From Paralvinella palmiformis (lineage: Eukaryota > Annelida > Polychaeta > Terebellida > Alvinellidae): 64,000 nucleotides of DNA. The stretch is taken from the NCBI GenBank assembly GCA_025642065.1, contig JAODUP010000721.1:261001-325000 (forward strand). Reading direction: 5' to 3'. The first letter of the stretch is position 1; each line of letters opens with the position of its first letter. The notes below the pieces were generated by a model. It ran no database searches. It worked only from the letters and a program-made list of their open reading frames with translations, and was not told the origin of the DNA. This document shows, piece after piece, positions 11,296 through 24,800 of this stretch. The position numbers and the translations under genes were made by a program.

Positions 11296-14200
11296 CTACA
11301 TAAACAAACAAAGATGGTGTATAGATATTGAACCACATACTGAATAACATACATAGGACATTTTGAACACCATTTGTCAATATATAAGCATTAATGGTGA
11401 ATTAAGAGAATGGTACTAAATAAAAACATAATTTGACAATTTATTATCAATACAGAATGTGGTTTGCTAAGAGATATTGGTGAATTTTAGACCTATCATT
11501 ATAAAGAAATAATATTAGTTGAACATAAAGATTTAATGAAAGACAATTTTATAAATAAATTTAGGTGCCTGGCTCAGGAAGTCTTAATTTGTCTTAAAGG
11601 GACAGTTCACAAAATTTCACAATAATAATGATGAACTATTCCTGATATCATAGATATAAGGAAATAATCAAAATTACTGGAGGGCCAGATGCCAGATTTG
11701 AAGGTGGGAAGGAGAAAACTCAAATGTTCTAATGTCACCTGGGCCAAGAGTACACACAGTTTACATAAACACCAGTTAATATTCCCGGTTCTCCTAATTC
11801 ATTCTTCGACGATTCCGCTTTCTTCGAAACAATTGGAATCATCATCTTGTAATGCCCCTTCTGTCTCAAACTGATATGACTGAATGTTAGTCATGACGTA
11901 AATTTAACGAGATTACTACGTTTTGTTCTGGAATTAATCTTGGCTAACAAATGAACCGAGCGACCTCCAAGGGCAATGAAGTGAAGTCAGAGATGAAACA
12001 CCCTTCAGATATGCCCATGCCAAGATTCGAAGTCAGGGTTAGTGATCTGTGGTCCAATGCACTACCAACCAGACAATGGAAGTGCCCGGTCACACTTGGG
12101 ACATATGGCTGAAGGGCAAATCTTAAAGGAAACGTCTCACAAACACCGGTATGATCTAGAATCAAACCAACAACCTAGAAGTTTGTAGTGCACTGCTCTA
12201 ACCACTATGCTACTGGAGAACTCTGATAATATTTAAGTGATGGCTAAAACACATGATATAACATAGAGATCATACTGACCAATAACTTCGTGATGTTTTA
12301 CAGGTAACACTCTCCGTTGTAGCTGTTCCTTGAGATCATCAATCAGTTTATAAATAACATTATGTTTATATATTTTGATACCCTTCTCAGCAGCCATTTT
12401 AGCTATGTTTGGAGGTACCTCCACGTTGAAGGCATACACTACACCTGGGAATTATAAACAGAAAACAAACTGTAATAAGTAATTGATCATTTATTGAGCA
12501 AACCATTTTGAATATTTTCAAATTATTTTATATTACAATCAGCCCCATGCCCTCAGCGGTGTACAGCTTTCTTCTGTACTCTAGTTTAAGATCATTCTAA
12601 TATGTTAATCTATAACTCCATTTATGTATATCTCTTAAATATGATAGCAAACTCTGACTTATTATCTGTTCAAGTTATAAGATTTTCAAATTTATTTCTA
12701 AAAACGTGATTGATTCTAATTCTCTAATATCTATAATTTTCTTACTTTGATTGTTTGACAGGAAACATTAGAACTCACCATTAAATGATTCAGCCATATC
12801 TATATCCTGCTCCGAAACTGCACCAACTCCATATTGCAACAAATTGAGCTGACAATGAGGACAGTTGTATGTGCTTAACACCTGAAGAATGGCTTCAACT
12901 GTTCCATGCACATCACCTGTTGGAGATGATATGAATTAAATCGTTTGATTTAAATCGTTTATTTAAATCATGATTTAAATCACTACAAAAATCATGTTTC
13001 AATTTTTAAAATTTGTATTATGGTTTATTGATTTTTTGTGCCTAATTTGATTTTTTTAATTATTGCATTTATTTTTATTGGTCATTTAGTAAATAAACAT
13101 TTATCAATTAACTTGCAGTACAAAAAAATTAATTTTATTAAATAAATTGTTACCTATGCTACATATATTTTACATATATTTATAATTAAATTGCAATTAT
13201 ATTTCAATGCCACATAGTCTTAACGAGTCATACTAATCAGTGACAATTATTCCAAATCTGTGACTGGGATGATCTTGGGAGATCAACACAACAGAAGGTG
13301 CCAAGTGCAGCCATGTTGTTTTAATGTGGTAAATTGGATGAATTTGGAGATGAACTGACAAATGAAATCACTACTTTCTAAGCAGTTAGAGGATAATTGA
13401 GTTAATATTAAGCACTTGATGTTTAGCCAAGATGGGTATGTAGATTCACTACTGATAGTTTTCTCATGCTGAATATGTAGCAGAAACAAAACCTGATTTT
13501 TGAGACTACAGTATTGTGTAATTTACAGGTGGTAATTTACCAGTATATATTGATAAAATATCAAATACAGTAGGCCCTGGCCATTAAGCCAATACTCTGT
13601 GTCAACATTTTGACCATTTTGATTTTTTTTGGGGGGGGGTCGGCTTAATGACCGGTGCTATTTCAGTGTCAAGAAATCCAGTCATCGGGAGAACAAATTT
13701 CAGTGTGTTAGCAGCCGTCTAGATCTAGACTCTAGATGCAAACGGACATCAATCGTCATTTTTATTTAATAGATGTGAAACAAGTTGATGATAATTATAC
13801 ATGGCTTTATAATGAAAATTTATATTTATATGTAGAATTATATAATTTTTGTAATTATGGATAAATGTTGGACTCAGTAGCATATTTCACGAAGGCAGCA
13901 TCGGACCCTAGACATCCTGTACCCAAAAGTGTCACATCTGATTCGTTTGGTGGCATAGACATTAGGGTGCCCCCATATAGACTAGTCTATGTATTTTGTC
14001 TGGACATATTTATACTAATAATGGAATAATTACTGATTAATTAATTTATTTTCAATAGAGAGTTAGTTACTGACTGACCGTATATATAATCTACCAGTAA
14101 TTTACATCGTCTCAGTTATTGCCGTGTTAGTGACTAAAACGTACCATCAAAGGCTCAGTAGAGCAGATCTAGTAATTGACAATATGTCTAATTATTTCTA

Positions 14201-17200
14201 AGTCATTGAGTTCATATGTCGTTCATTGAATGTTTAATCACACCGTTAAATTAAGCTCCTACGTATGCGCAAACAGTTTGTGTAAACGATCATTATAATT
14301 TGCTTTGACCTATTGACAGTACTGAACAAAACTCATTGGTGATTGGAATGATTGGTACAAATACCGAATTATGAAAACAACTATTTCCTGCATTCAAAAT
14401 GACACCTGGAAATACTGCAGGGAAATATTTCTGATTTTAGGTCGGCTTTATTGGATGGTACTGCCATATATCGTGATATATTAGGCCTAAAACCGACATC
14501 GGCTTAATGGCTGAGACCTATGGTAATAAAAACAAATCTGATTTTATTAAAAACAATTCATGACTTGTTTCCAACCCTGAGTTGTAGTATATGTGCCAAT
14601 TAGTGATTAAGAATTATCAATGACGATGAGGGTTTTGAAACCTGGATCAGGTAGCTTTATGTATGAATGTACAGGTGGCTCTAATTACCTTGTAGTGGAG
14701 TATATCAGCTGGTTAATGATTAAATATTTAACTCTCAAACTCATATGAGACCTGATGGTTAACACAGGGTTAATACACATTTGGACATCTCAGATTCCAG
14801 GACTTTCCAATGTCAAATTCAAGAACCTTTTCAATGAATTCACTAACTTTTAACACGCAAAAATACACCCATATTTTGGAAGAAGTGTAACGACTGAATT
14901 CCTATACCCTTATGATTAGAAATATAGATCTAAAAGTCCAAATTCCAGGACTTTCAAGGACCTCTACAAAAATTCCAGGACTTTCCAGGCCTGGAATCCA
15001 AATTTTCAAATTCCAGGACTTTCCAGGTTTTCAAGGACCTGTGTGAACCCTGTTAACATCTGGTGGATAACTGGTATGAAGTCACCACTGATGAGATGGA
15101 GTGACTATAATCAGAAACAACAATTGCTCACTAGTATCAATAACAGATACTGTTTTTTTTTTAAATGGCATAAATATTCTGGGATTTGTGAAACACAATC
15201 CTGGCATAGTTCCTATACTGAATGGGAAAGTACAGTGGTTTTTCCATTTATCATATTATAAATATATTTAATCAATTCAGTTTAATCATATCTCATGCAC
15301 ATATCTTTGGCCTCATGGGTAGAGTGTGAGACTATTTACCTCGGCCGTGGGACTATAGTAGGAGGAGTTTTTCATCCAGCCAGGCAACTGGCAAGGTTTT
15401 CTTCACCGAACATGCCATATATTCTAAATTTATTTAGAATTAGTCTCCTATAGTCTCTAATATAAATTACAGACCATATCCGTCTCCCTCATTTGAGGTT
15501 GCCATGGCGCCACGTTAAAAACTGCCATTTTGGCCATTATTATTATTATTATATTAATTATTATTATATTTTTATTTATATTTTAAGTATTTAATAATTT
15601 TAGCCAGTAGTCAGTTACTGCTGCAGTTTTATAGACTGAAATTTAGCCAATTAGAAGTATATTAAATTTGTTTGTTTATTAAGTAAAGAGTGCTCTAGTT
15701 TATTTATATAGCGATAGGAGAAATAATTTAAGCGTTTGTTATAATAATTTGACTGATGTTTTTTTTTTGGTGATGGAAGAATATTTTATTGAGGTAAGTG
15801 AGCAGAGTTTACCTTTGAGTACCATGGACAGCTCAGATGCACTACCATCAATGTCAGCATCTTCTGGTGCTTGTGGCCTTCTGCCATATATGGTGCCTCT
15901 CCGAATTCCCTTATCCAGTTTCTCGCGACGCAGTTCTTCATATTCTTGTCTGTGCTCTTCCTGTTTCTTCTGTATGATCTCTAGTTCCTCTTCCTGCTTC
16001 TGTAACTGTTCCTCTTCCAAACGCCAAGAAATGACATCACGAGCCTGACTCTGATCAAATAAACAAGTTGATCAATTATATAATGTTATACTGACACTGC
16101 TGATTTGACGATAAATGAGATGGAATATTGTGAATTAAGTGCCTATGAGGGACAGCTAAACCTGATGGGCAGTTGAAGGGTGTGCCAATTTACACTGGTC
16201 CATAGACACTGGGTGTGAAAGTGTAAACAACTAAGCCCATTAGCAATATTAAGAATGTTAAACCATTACAGCATTTTGTTATCTGAAGCAAAATATAAAA
16301 AGATGCTGCTAAGTCTTGTTCCAACTGTTTACCACAAACGCCATTACCTCCCAGATGTTGTCCATTTAATCACATTACAAGAATAGCAGCAAAACATAAA
16401 TGTTTAGGTTATATAACTGTTTTAGCTACAATTTGACATATAATTCACTCAACAAATATGTAGGCATACTGTACAGCAGATATTAGACTTCAGAGGTATC
16501 ATATATAGACAAGTTAACAACCCATATCATCTATCATACACAAAACATCGGTTTACCTAGATTACACATTTTTAACTTTTATTTAAAAAGCTGCTTTCTT
16601 TTTTTAGATCTACACTGTTATGTTTAATCATGATCAAGACTGAGGCAGCCATATAGTTATTTCTGTTCAGTAATTACTTGTTGTAGATTCAAAGAAGGAA
16701 TGACTGTAACCAGACTAGAGAAATGATTCATTTGTTGATACATCATAAGAAGACAAGTCAGTCTAAGTCAATATCAGCTTGTGAAAGATTAAAACATTCT
16801 TAGCAGCAAGAACGGTTCTAACTTTTGCTAGAAGTTAAAGGATCTATATTGTTCACATACTTTAAGGCACAGTTTACGGATGTTAAATTGTTCCAAATGA
16901 AAAAAAATGTTTACCAGTTGGAAATATTTTGCAATAATATGTGTAATGTGATACATGTGAAAGTATTATTGTTTGGTTCTTAAAGGATGAATTAAATGTG
17001 ATCTTATAAAAGTAACCCCAAATCCTACAGTAATATTCACAAACTGTACGTGATATCGTAGATATATAGAAACAATTCAAATTATTTGAGGGTCACCATT
17101 ATGGCTTCCTCAAATGCCAAACTATATGGGGGGGGGGAAGGGGAGTCATGTGTCAATGAGGACAAGAATCATATAGCTGTCTGAAACTAGATCAAACCAG

Positions 17201-20200
17201 GTCACAGATGCTCTAGCTTAGCCATCTTTATGACCTTATCTGCCTCTAAGGTCAACCTACTATCTAATGCTAAAAGACTCAATTGTTAGGACATTTACAT
17301 AAATTTGACAGCTCAGTAGATGTTTTGTGTTGCAAGAGTACAAAACATTTTCAAATATAGTTTTATTTAGCTGTTTCAGCTTCCGGTATATGTCTGGCTT
17401 ACTTAATATGTGGTTTGATCATGATCATATTTCGACATTTATAGCTTGTTTGAACATATTTATTAATTGTCCTGAAAATCTAAAATGAAAGTGAACCATT
17501 TCTTTAAATACAGTTTTCAGAGTTTATCCAATGGGTGTGTGGGTTAGGAAATTGTATCACACCAGTCATGATCCAACTAGCAAATGTGATTAATTGTAAA
17601 CAAAACTGGATCATTGTTCGTGACCATTTTACATTCTTTCAGATGAAAATAACAAGTAGTTAGTTCAGAAAGCTCATCTAAGTATCAAAATAAAGCAAAT
17701 TTAGTGATCACCCTAAAATAGACATCCATAAAATTAAATTCATGATAATATGAATCATATATGTAATATTTTGGAAGATTCTACTTTGAAAGTGTTAGCT
17801 ACAGGATAGACAGCTGTTCATAGACATCCATAAATTAGATGTGGTCGAAACTAATGAAATTTAAGTATATTAAGTGAAATGACACTTGTCTACAAAATAT
17901 TATCTCAATGATGTGAAATAATTTATTTGTATATAATGCTGAGAAAATCTTCCCGAAAACAGCTGTGATCTAGATCTTATTTTACTGTGGTCTAGTGACA
18001 TCCACTCAACTAGAATAAGTTACCTAAGATTACATGTGCACACACACACACACACACACACACTACAATTTGAGACAAATTACACTTTAAATTAACAGTC
18101 AATAGTCATCAGTAAAAAGGAAATAGGGAAATAAATACTGAAACTTGTTGTTTATGAAACAAAAGCGTTTCAACCTTACTCCTCGAAGTGTGTGTGTGTG
18201 TCGAAGTGTGTGTGTGTGTCGAAGTGTGTGTGTGTGTGTCGAAGTGTGTGTGTGTGTGTCGAAGTGTGTGTGTGTGTGTGTGTCAAAGTGTGTGTGTGTG
18301 TGTCGAGGCTATTATGCAATTGAGGTCTTTCATGTGTGTGTGTGTGTGTGTGTGTGTATTTGTGTATGTTAAAATTCAGGCATGTACCAGTGATCACTGC
18401 TTTAAACAGAAATATATTCTACCTCAGATTTGACTTCAATTGCAATATCTCCAGCAGAGGGTAGGTCCTTCCAGCCAGTCAACTCAGCAGCAACACCAGG
18501 TGGCACCTTTTTCATAACACGTCCATTGTCATCAAGCATGCTACGAACCTGACAAAGGAAACCAACAAACATCAGTTATCAAGGTTAGTGTAGGAAGAGG
18601 ACAACAACAACAACAATAATAATAACAACCACAACATAAGGATAAGTCCATCTTATGTCTATCATCAGTTATTTGAAGAATGAAAGATAAATTCAGATAA
18701 GATATTCTGGATAATCTAAAATCATATTTGACTATTATATTATTAGTATTTACATAAACATGCACACTACATGGAACTAGAAATTAGTTTTTACTGTGAC
18801 TATATATTGCATTGTCAGGTCTTTAAAACTAAATGATATTACATGATATTAGTACTAGAAAATATGATATTATATATGAATAGGTTACTCCAGAATGTAA
18901 ATCTCACATCCACTTCTCCTGATAGAAAGGTGCCTTATAGTCTAGGATAAGGGAAACCAAATAAAATTTGGTGATTTTTTTAACTTTTATGTACAATAAA
19001 AATGCCCTATTTATATTACTAAAAGTTTTAAAGTATTTTTTCAATCCAAACACAATATACTAAAATTTTCAACATTTATCTTAAGGATAAATAAATCTAT
19101 AGATGTGGCATAAAGACAACTAAACCATAGTATTCCCATGTACATTCATATGGGGAATACAGTTATTGTCAAATCTATTCATGATCATGTGACAGTCACA
19201 ATATATCTATGACAAATATTTTTGCCCAATCAGAAATTCCCTGAATTTTCCTTGATATGTTAACCTCTGATTTTTCCAAGAAGAATTTTTTCTGGGTTAT
19301 TTTTCTTGATTTTGCCTGACTCTGGGTACCCTGTGTATAATTAAAAAAATGGTTGATTCTAAATCAGTAACTCCTACCTTAGCCCAGGCTTTGCCAGCTA
19401 CTAAGCAGACCCCTTTAGTCAAAGTACCTTTCTCTATTAACACAGTTGCTACGCGTCTGTAAATAAAATGCCATACCTAACCTTTTAAGGAAGTTATATG
19501 TGAAATACGGCAATTTGATCTACTGTCAAACACATTAGAGATAATATCATTTTGTAAAAGCAATCTGAGATAAAAATACTACCTAATTACACAAATTAAA
19601 TGATTTTAAAATACAGCCAAATGGACTACAGACCCTTTCCCTGGATCAGTTTTGGCTTCAATCACAGCACCCTCTGCTGGACCTGTTGGATCACACTTTA
19701 TTTCCAAGAGTTCAGCTAGTGCAATGATTGCTTCTTGTAGCAAGTCGAGATTAGTTCCCTAAAGAATTAGAATTCAGTTATTAGGGGTGATAATAACTGA
19801 TTTAATTGAAAATGTTTGCTTTAAGTATATATTTGATCGTATAACAACCACCTTGCAAGAAATTCACTGCATCGATATTGTTTTGCATTTTAAACAAAAG
19901 GTTTACACACCTTTAGGGCTGATACTGGAACAGCTTGTATGTCACCACCATGCTCTTCCAGCATGATGCCGTGCTTTAACAGGGTCTCCTTAGTCTTTTC
20001 CTGTGTGAAATTATAAAAAATCTGAAAACTCTTCTTCAAAGAAGATTACTTAAACAATATGGATATATTTAATATGACTTTCCTGTATCTGAAGATAGCA
20101 AGAACAATACATACCACACTAGCTCCATGCTTGTCTATCTTGTTTATGGCCACTATGATGGGTACTGAAAACAAATTAATAAACCTATGACAAATGTGAT

Positions 20201-21777
20201 AAGACGTTTCCAGTGAGCAAATGCTAAATGTCACAGCCTGAATATCAATGCAGATATGGAACAAGCTCATGATAGACAGTTCTGAAGCACCCACTGAAAA
20301 ACAACTAGAATTAACTTATCATAAAAACATTCATTGTGTTAGAAATTAATTTTGCTATACAATCTGATATAATATTATGTCAGCTTACAAAGAATGATAG
20401 ATAATCCAGACTGCCAAGTCTTTGTTGTTAGTACTAATAACAATATTAAAAATTCAAACAGCATTATCTAGTAAATAAATGGGTTTATTTCACATGATAC
20501 TTCCTGCATATGATCAACTTTTATTTGCTTCAAAATCTTTCCCAATAGACAACTGCCTGGCTTTGTTGTTCAACATGTCACTAACATCCTAAAATCTGAT
20601 AATTATACCCAATGATTTTGAAAATGAAGCACTAACTTTTCCCTGAGAGTTTGGCTAACATGATTAAACCTTTACAGACATAATGAGTTGTGATCAAGCC
20701 TTTCATACATGAACAATGCTAGAGTATATGGGTTCAGATAAACAGGATCCGATTGTAACCACAGTTTACATATAACATATAATAAAATTAATTAATACTG
20801 ATGGAAAATAGTCTTAAGTCAGTAGGCTTACCACCAGCTCCCTCGGCATGTTTGAATGACTCCATTGTTTGTTTCATGACACCATCATCAGCAGCTACAA
20901 CCAAAATGACGATGTCCGTTATTTGTGCACCACGTTCTCGCATTGAGGAGAAAGCTGCATGACCAGGTGTGTCTATAAATGTGATTGTCTCACCAGACTT
21001 TAACTGCACTAGATTAATAGAAATGATGAGATGTTACACAGAAATAACAGAAATAATAGGCAATAATAGGATTCATGTAATAAACATTGACTGTTGTATA
21101 AATATGTGTTGTATTTTAGCAAAATACTGAAGGGATTTCATTGTCATATAACTAACCCAGTTCAAGATTAAGTTTACTTATAAGTTATATGACTCCGCTA
21201 TAAAATAACCAGCCATGCCTAATGTACTACACTACATTATTAAAGCAGCACGAGCTCAAGTTTTCACAATCACAAAACACAGAATTTTACCCTAATAGTT
21301 TCATGAACCATCTAAATTAAGTTACTATTATTATTAAGCATTTATTATCTTTACTGTTTTTGTAATCAGTTTTATTCACATTTATAATTCTGATGACATC
21401 ATTAATATCTAATACTATATTATTATAAAATAGAAAAACGTATCCAGAAATAGACTGAATATCCATTCAAAGACGTCTTAGAAATCAAGTCAACTTTGTG
21501 CCAGGACATTTCCTGGGAAAACTCTTCTTCGAAAAATAATAAATCTAACAACATACATTATTAATAAGAATACACTTACCAGAGAAAGCACCAATATGCT
21601 GAGTTATGCCACCAAATTCTTTATCTACAATATTAGACTTCCTCATTGCATCTAACAGAGTTGTCTTTCCATGATCCACATGACCCATTATTGTGACCAC
21701 TGGTGGGCGTTTGACACAATTGGCAGGATCTGGAGGTGATCTGAAGATGAAAAAACCCTTTTAATTGTGTGTGTATG

Positions 21778-21813
<36 letters not shown>

Positions 21814-24800
21814 GCAAACATGCCTAGACCAATCCCCTACAGGATGACTAATGACGAGGGCCAGAATTTTGTTTTTCAATTCATTTGCCCTGGGCAAATA
21901 GATTGGAAATGCACTTGGCCAACAAATGTTCACCTGATCCAAAATTTTCATTTATTTTTAAATCTGCTACATTTCACCTGCCTACATATAAACATGTATT
22001 TGCAATAAAAATCGACAAGTAGAAAAGTTTTTGATAAGAAATGCTTATTCAGTGAAGCCCATTGCTGCTTTGCCATTTTCACTCTCACTATATAAATAAA
22101 ATTTCAAATAACCAAGAACACGTAGCCAGTAAACTGCAATCAGTGACACTATTTAAACAGGCAGTGTGTTGTCTTAGGCCAAGATTCCATATATGTGGTA
22201 TGCATTATGCAAATCTGACAAAAATGGAAAACATATAAATGTACCAGCATGATTCCATAAGTGTGACTGCAATTTCTGAATGCGAAAAAAATGGACCGCT
22301 CCATGTAGTGATTGGTGCTAATGTGAATCTGACGGTTGAATCCACATTTGTATGACCTGGGTCATAAAATTCTGGATTCAATGATCCAATTCGAGTGTCC
22401 AGGCAGTCTTTTCCAAGAAAAAATAGGTCAGCAGGTGAGATGGATTTTTCAGGCCTTGCTAATGATGGCTGGTTTAGACAATTGGCTGATTTATTCAAAT
22501 AACCAGTTCAATGTTGGACCTACACATTCATAATATATTTTAGAACATTTTATTAATGTCACTAGTCAAATACATGTATTAACAATTTTCTTTAACTATA
22601 AATATTTTTTTAAATAACATTATTTACAGGAAGAAGTCCTGTGAGGGGCTGCCCGTGGAGTAGTGGTAGTCACACTAACACAGTAGAGGCCCTTCTCCAT
22701 TGGAAGGAAGTATGGGGCTCTCCCCTGAAAAGTTGGGAGAAATGGAGTATTTGGTGCAATCTAGATAACTTTTTCGCCAAAGTAGCTGACTGATTTTCTG
22801 CTGACAAAACAGGTGATGAGGAACTGTAAAATAGACGATGTATAAATTCGGACGTCGGCTGTTATTGTGTTAACATAAAATAAAACTTTACATTATATCA
22901 TGACATTCATAGAATATACATGACACCAAGATAATTTCATTTGAAACTATACCTATAGTTTTTATCAAATTATATATTATGAAAAAGGATGAAAATAAAT
23001 AGATGCATATTTCACAAAAATACTGAAATTGTATTACTGCACAAATTTATGGTTTAGGTGCCACAGTGACAGCTGTGAAGAGGGTGATAAGTTGTGTTGA
23101 TACATTTCCCTAAGCAAGCTGACTTATTATATGTTAGATCACTTACACCTGTAGTCCCCCCAAACAATGCAAATCCAGCATGTGCTTTGTGTACATTACC
23201 TCTTTGTCACATCTTTATTTTCTCTGGCTATTTCTTTCTTCTTGCCTTCAACTTTCCATCTATATCCCAGCTTATCACAGACTTGCTTAATAACATTCAA
23301 GTCAACTATAACTGTAAAAATAATAAAAATTAACAGATCAATAATGTTGTCAACAAGTTATATACTAGGTAAAGGCTCTTCTAATATACAAAACATCAGA
23401 AGGCCACATCTACTTCTTCATGAAAATGATAAACTCGAATTTATCAATCACAAGATCAAAGCATGGCCAAGCAAACTGACACAAAATTTTAATATTAGGG
23501 TTTTTGAAGGACACAAACAAATAACACATACGAGTGCTGGAACAACAGATATCACACCCTTGTTGACCAGGATCATCCCTCGATATAGAAATTGATGAAA
23601 ACTCTACAAGCAGAGTTTGCTCTTGTCACCAAAGTTCTCATTTAAGATGAAGATGGTATTAGACCACAAAAAGAGAAAGATTTACACATAACCCCAAAAA
23701 AGACAAACTTTCAGTAAGAAAATTAATCCTTAAATATTTCTTGTTGGTTCATCCCATAACCTTTGAGTTGGTCAACCTAAAATTTAAATTTGACTATTAT
23801 AGGTTTCATGTTTTAAATGTCCAGTTATAATTATGAGTCAATAACCAATTTTTTTTTTAAATATCCCTTCTCAGTTAAGGAATATCAATAACTGTCAGAA
23901 ATCCAGTTAATGTTTTATTTCATATATTGGCCAAAATGTCCTACTTTAAACAAAATAGCTGGCCAAAATGTCTGCCAACCATTTATAGTTGGTAGGACTA
24001 TGCTTCTGACACTCATTTTTAACATTGTACCAGTTTATGTTTGTGAATTATGTAATGTTGAATGAATAAATAAATCTGTAATCAAATAACTTCAAGCTTA
24101 GCAACAGAGTTGTTTGATTTAAATAATTTGATTTAAATAACTGTAAATGTTTTTTTTAATCATGCACTAAAAAAATTTAAATTTTTATGTATTTTTTATT
24201 GATTAAATATACAAAATAAATACATTATTTAAAAACAATAGCTAAATAATTATTTTACACATATTTTTAATTAAATTGCAATTAGATTTCAACACCATGT
24301 AGTCTCACAAGTCATAACAATCAGTGACAATTCTCCCAAATCTATAGTTGGGATGATCTTGGGAGATCAACACATTAGAATGTGTCAAATGAAGCCATGT
24401 TGCTTCAATGTGGTAAACTGGATGAATTTGGGGATGATCTGACATGTGAAGTCACATATTTTCTATAATAATATGTGATATTTATATAGCGCCCTATTCA
24501 GCTAGAGTCGTACTCTCTAACTAACTGTGCTATCACGGCTTGACAAGGCTATGCATTTAGGGGATCATTGAGTTTATGTTAAGCACTTAGTGTTTAGCCA
24601 GGATGGGCATATAAGGTGAACATCAACATAGATTTGCTATTGATAGTTATCTCATGCTGAATAAAAACCAAAGACAAAACCTGACTTTTAAGACTACAGT
24701 ATTGTGTAATTTACAGCTGGTAATTTATCAGTATAAATTGATACTTATCAACTTCACAATGTCTAGCAGAAAACAGGATTGTGTGTGGTTAAACTTTGAT

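Noticed and set aside
18145..18433. Overlapping frames on both strands rich in Val-Cys or His-Thr, and a spaced repeat recalling a CRISPR array
   Set aside because: They translate the GT/CA minisatellite. Spacing and spacers are simple GT runs of variable length, with no unique spacers or cas genes, in a eukaryotic intron.
22205..22533. Overlapping open frames on both strands in an MTIF2 intron
   Set aside because: No similarity to known domains, no splice logic, and each is the antisense of the other.
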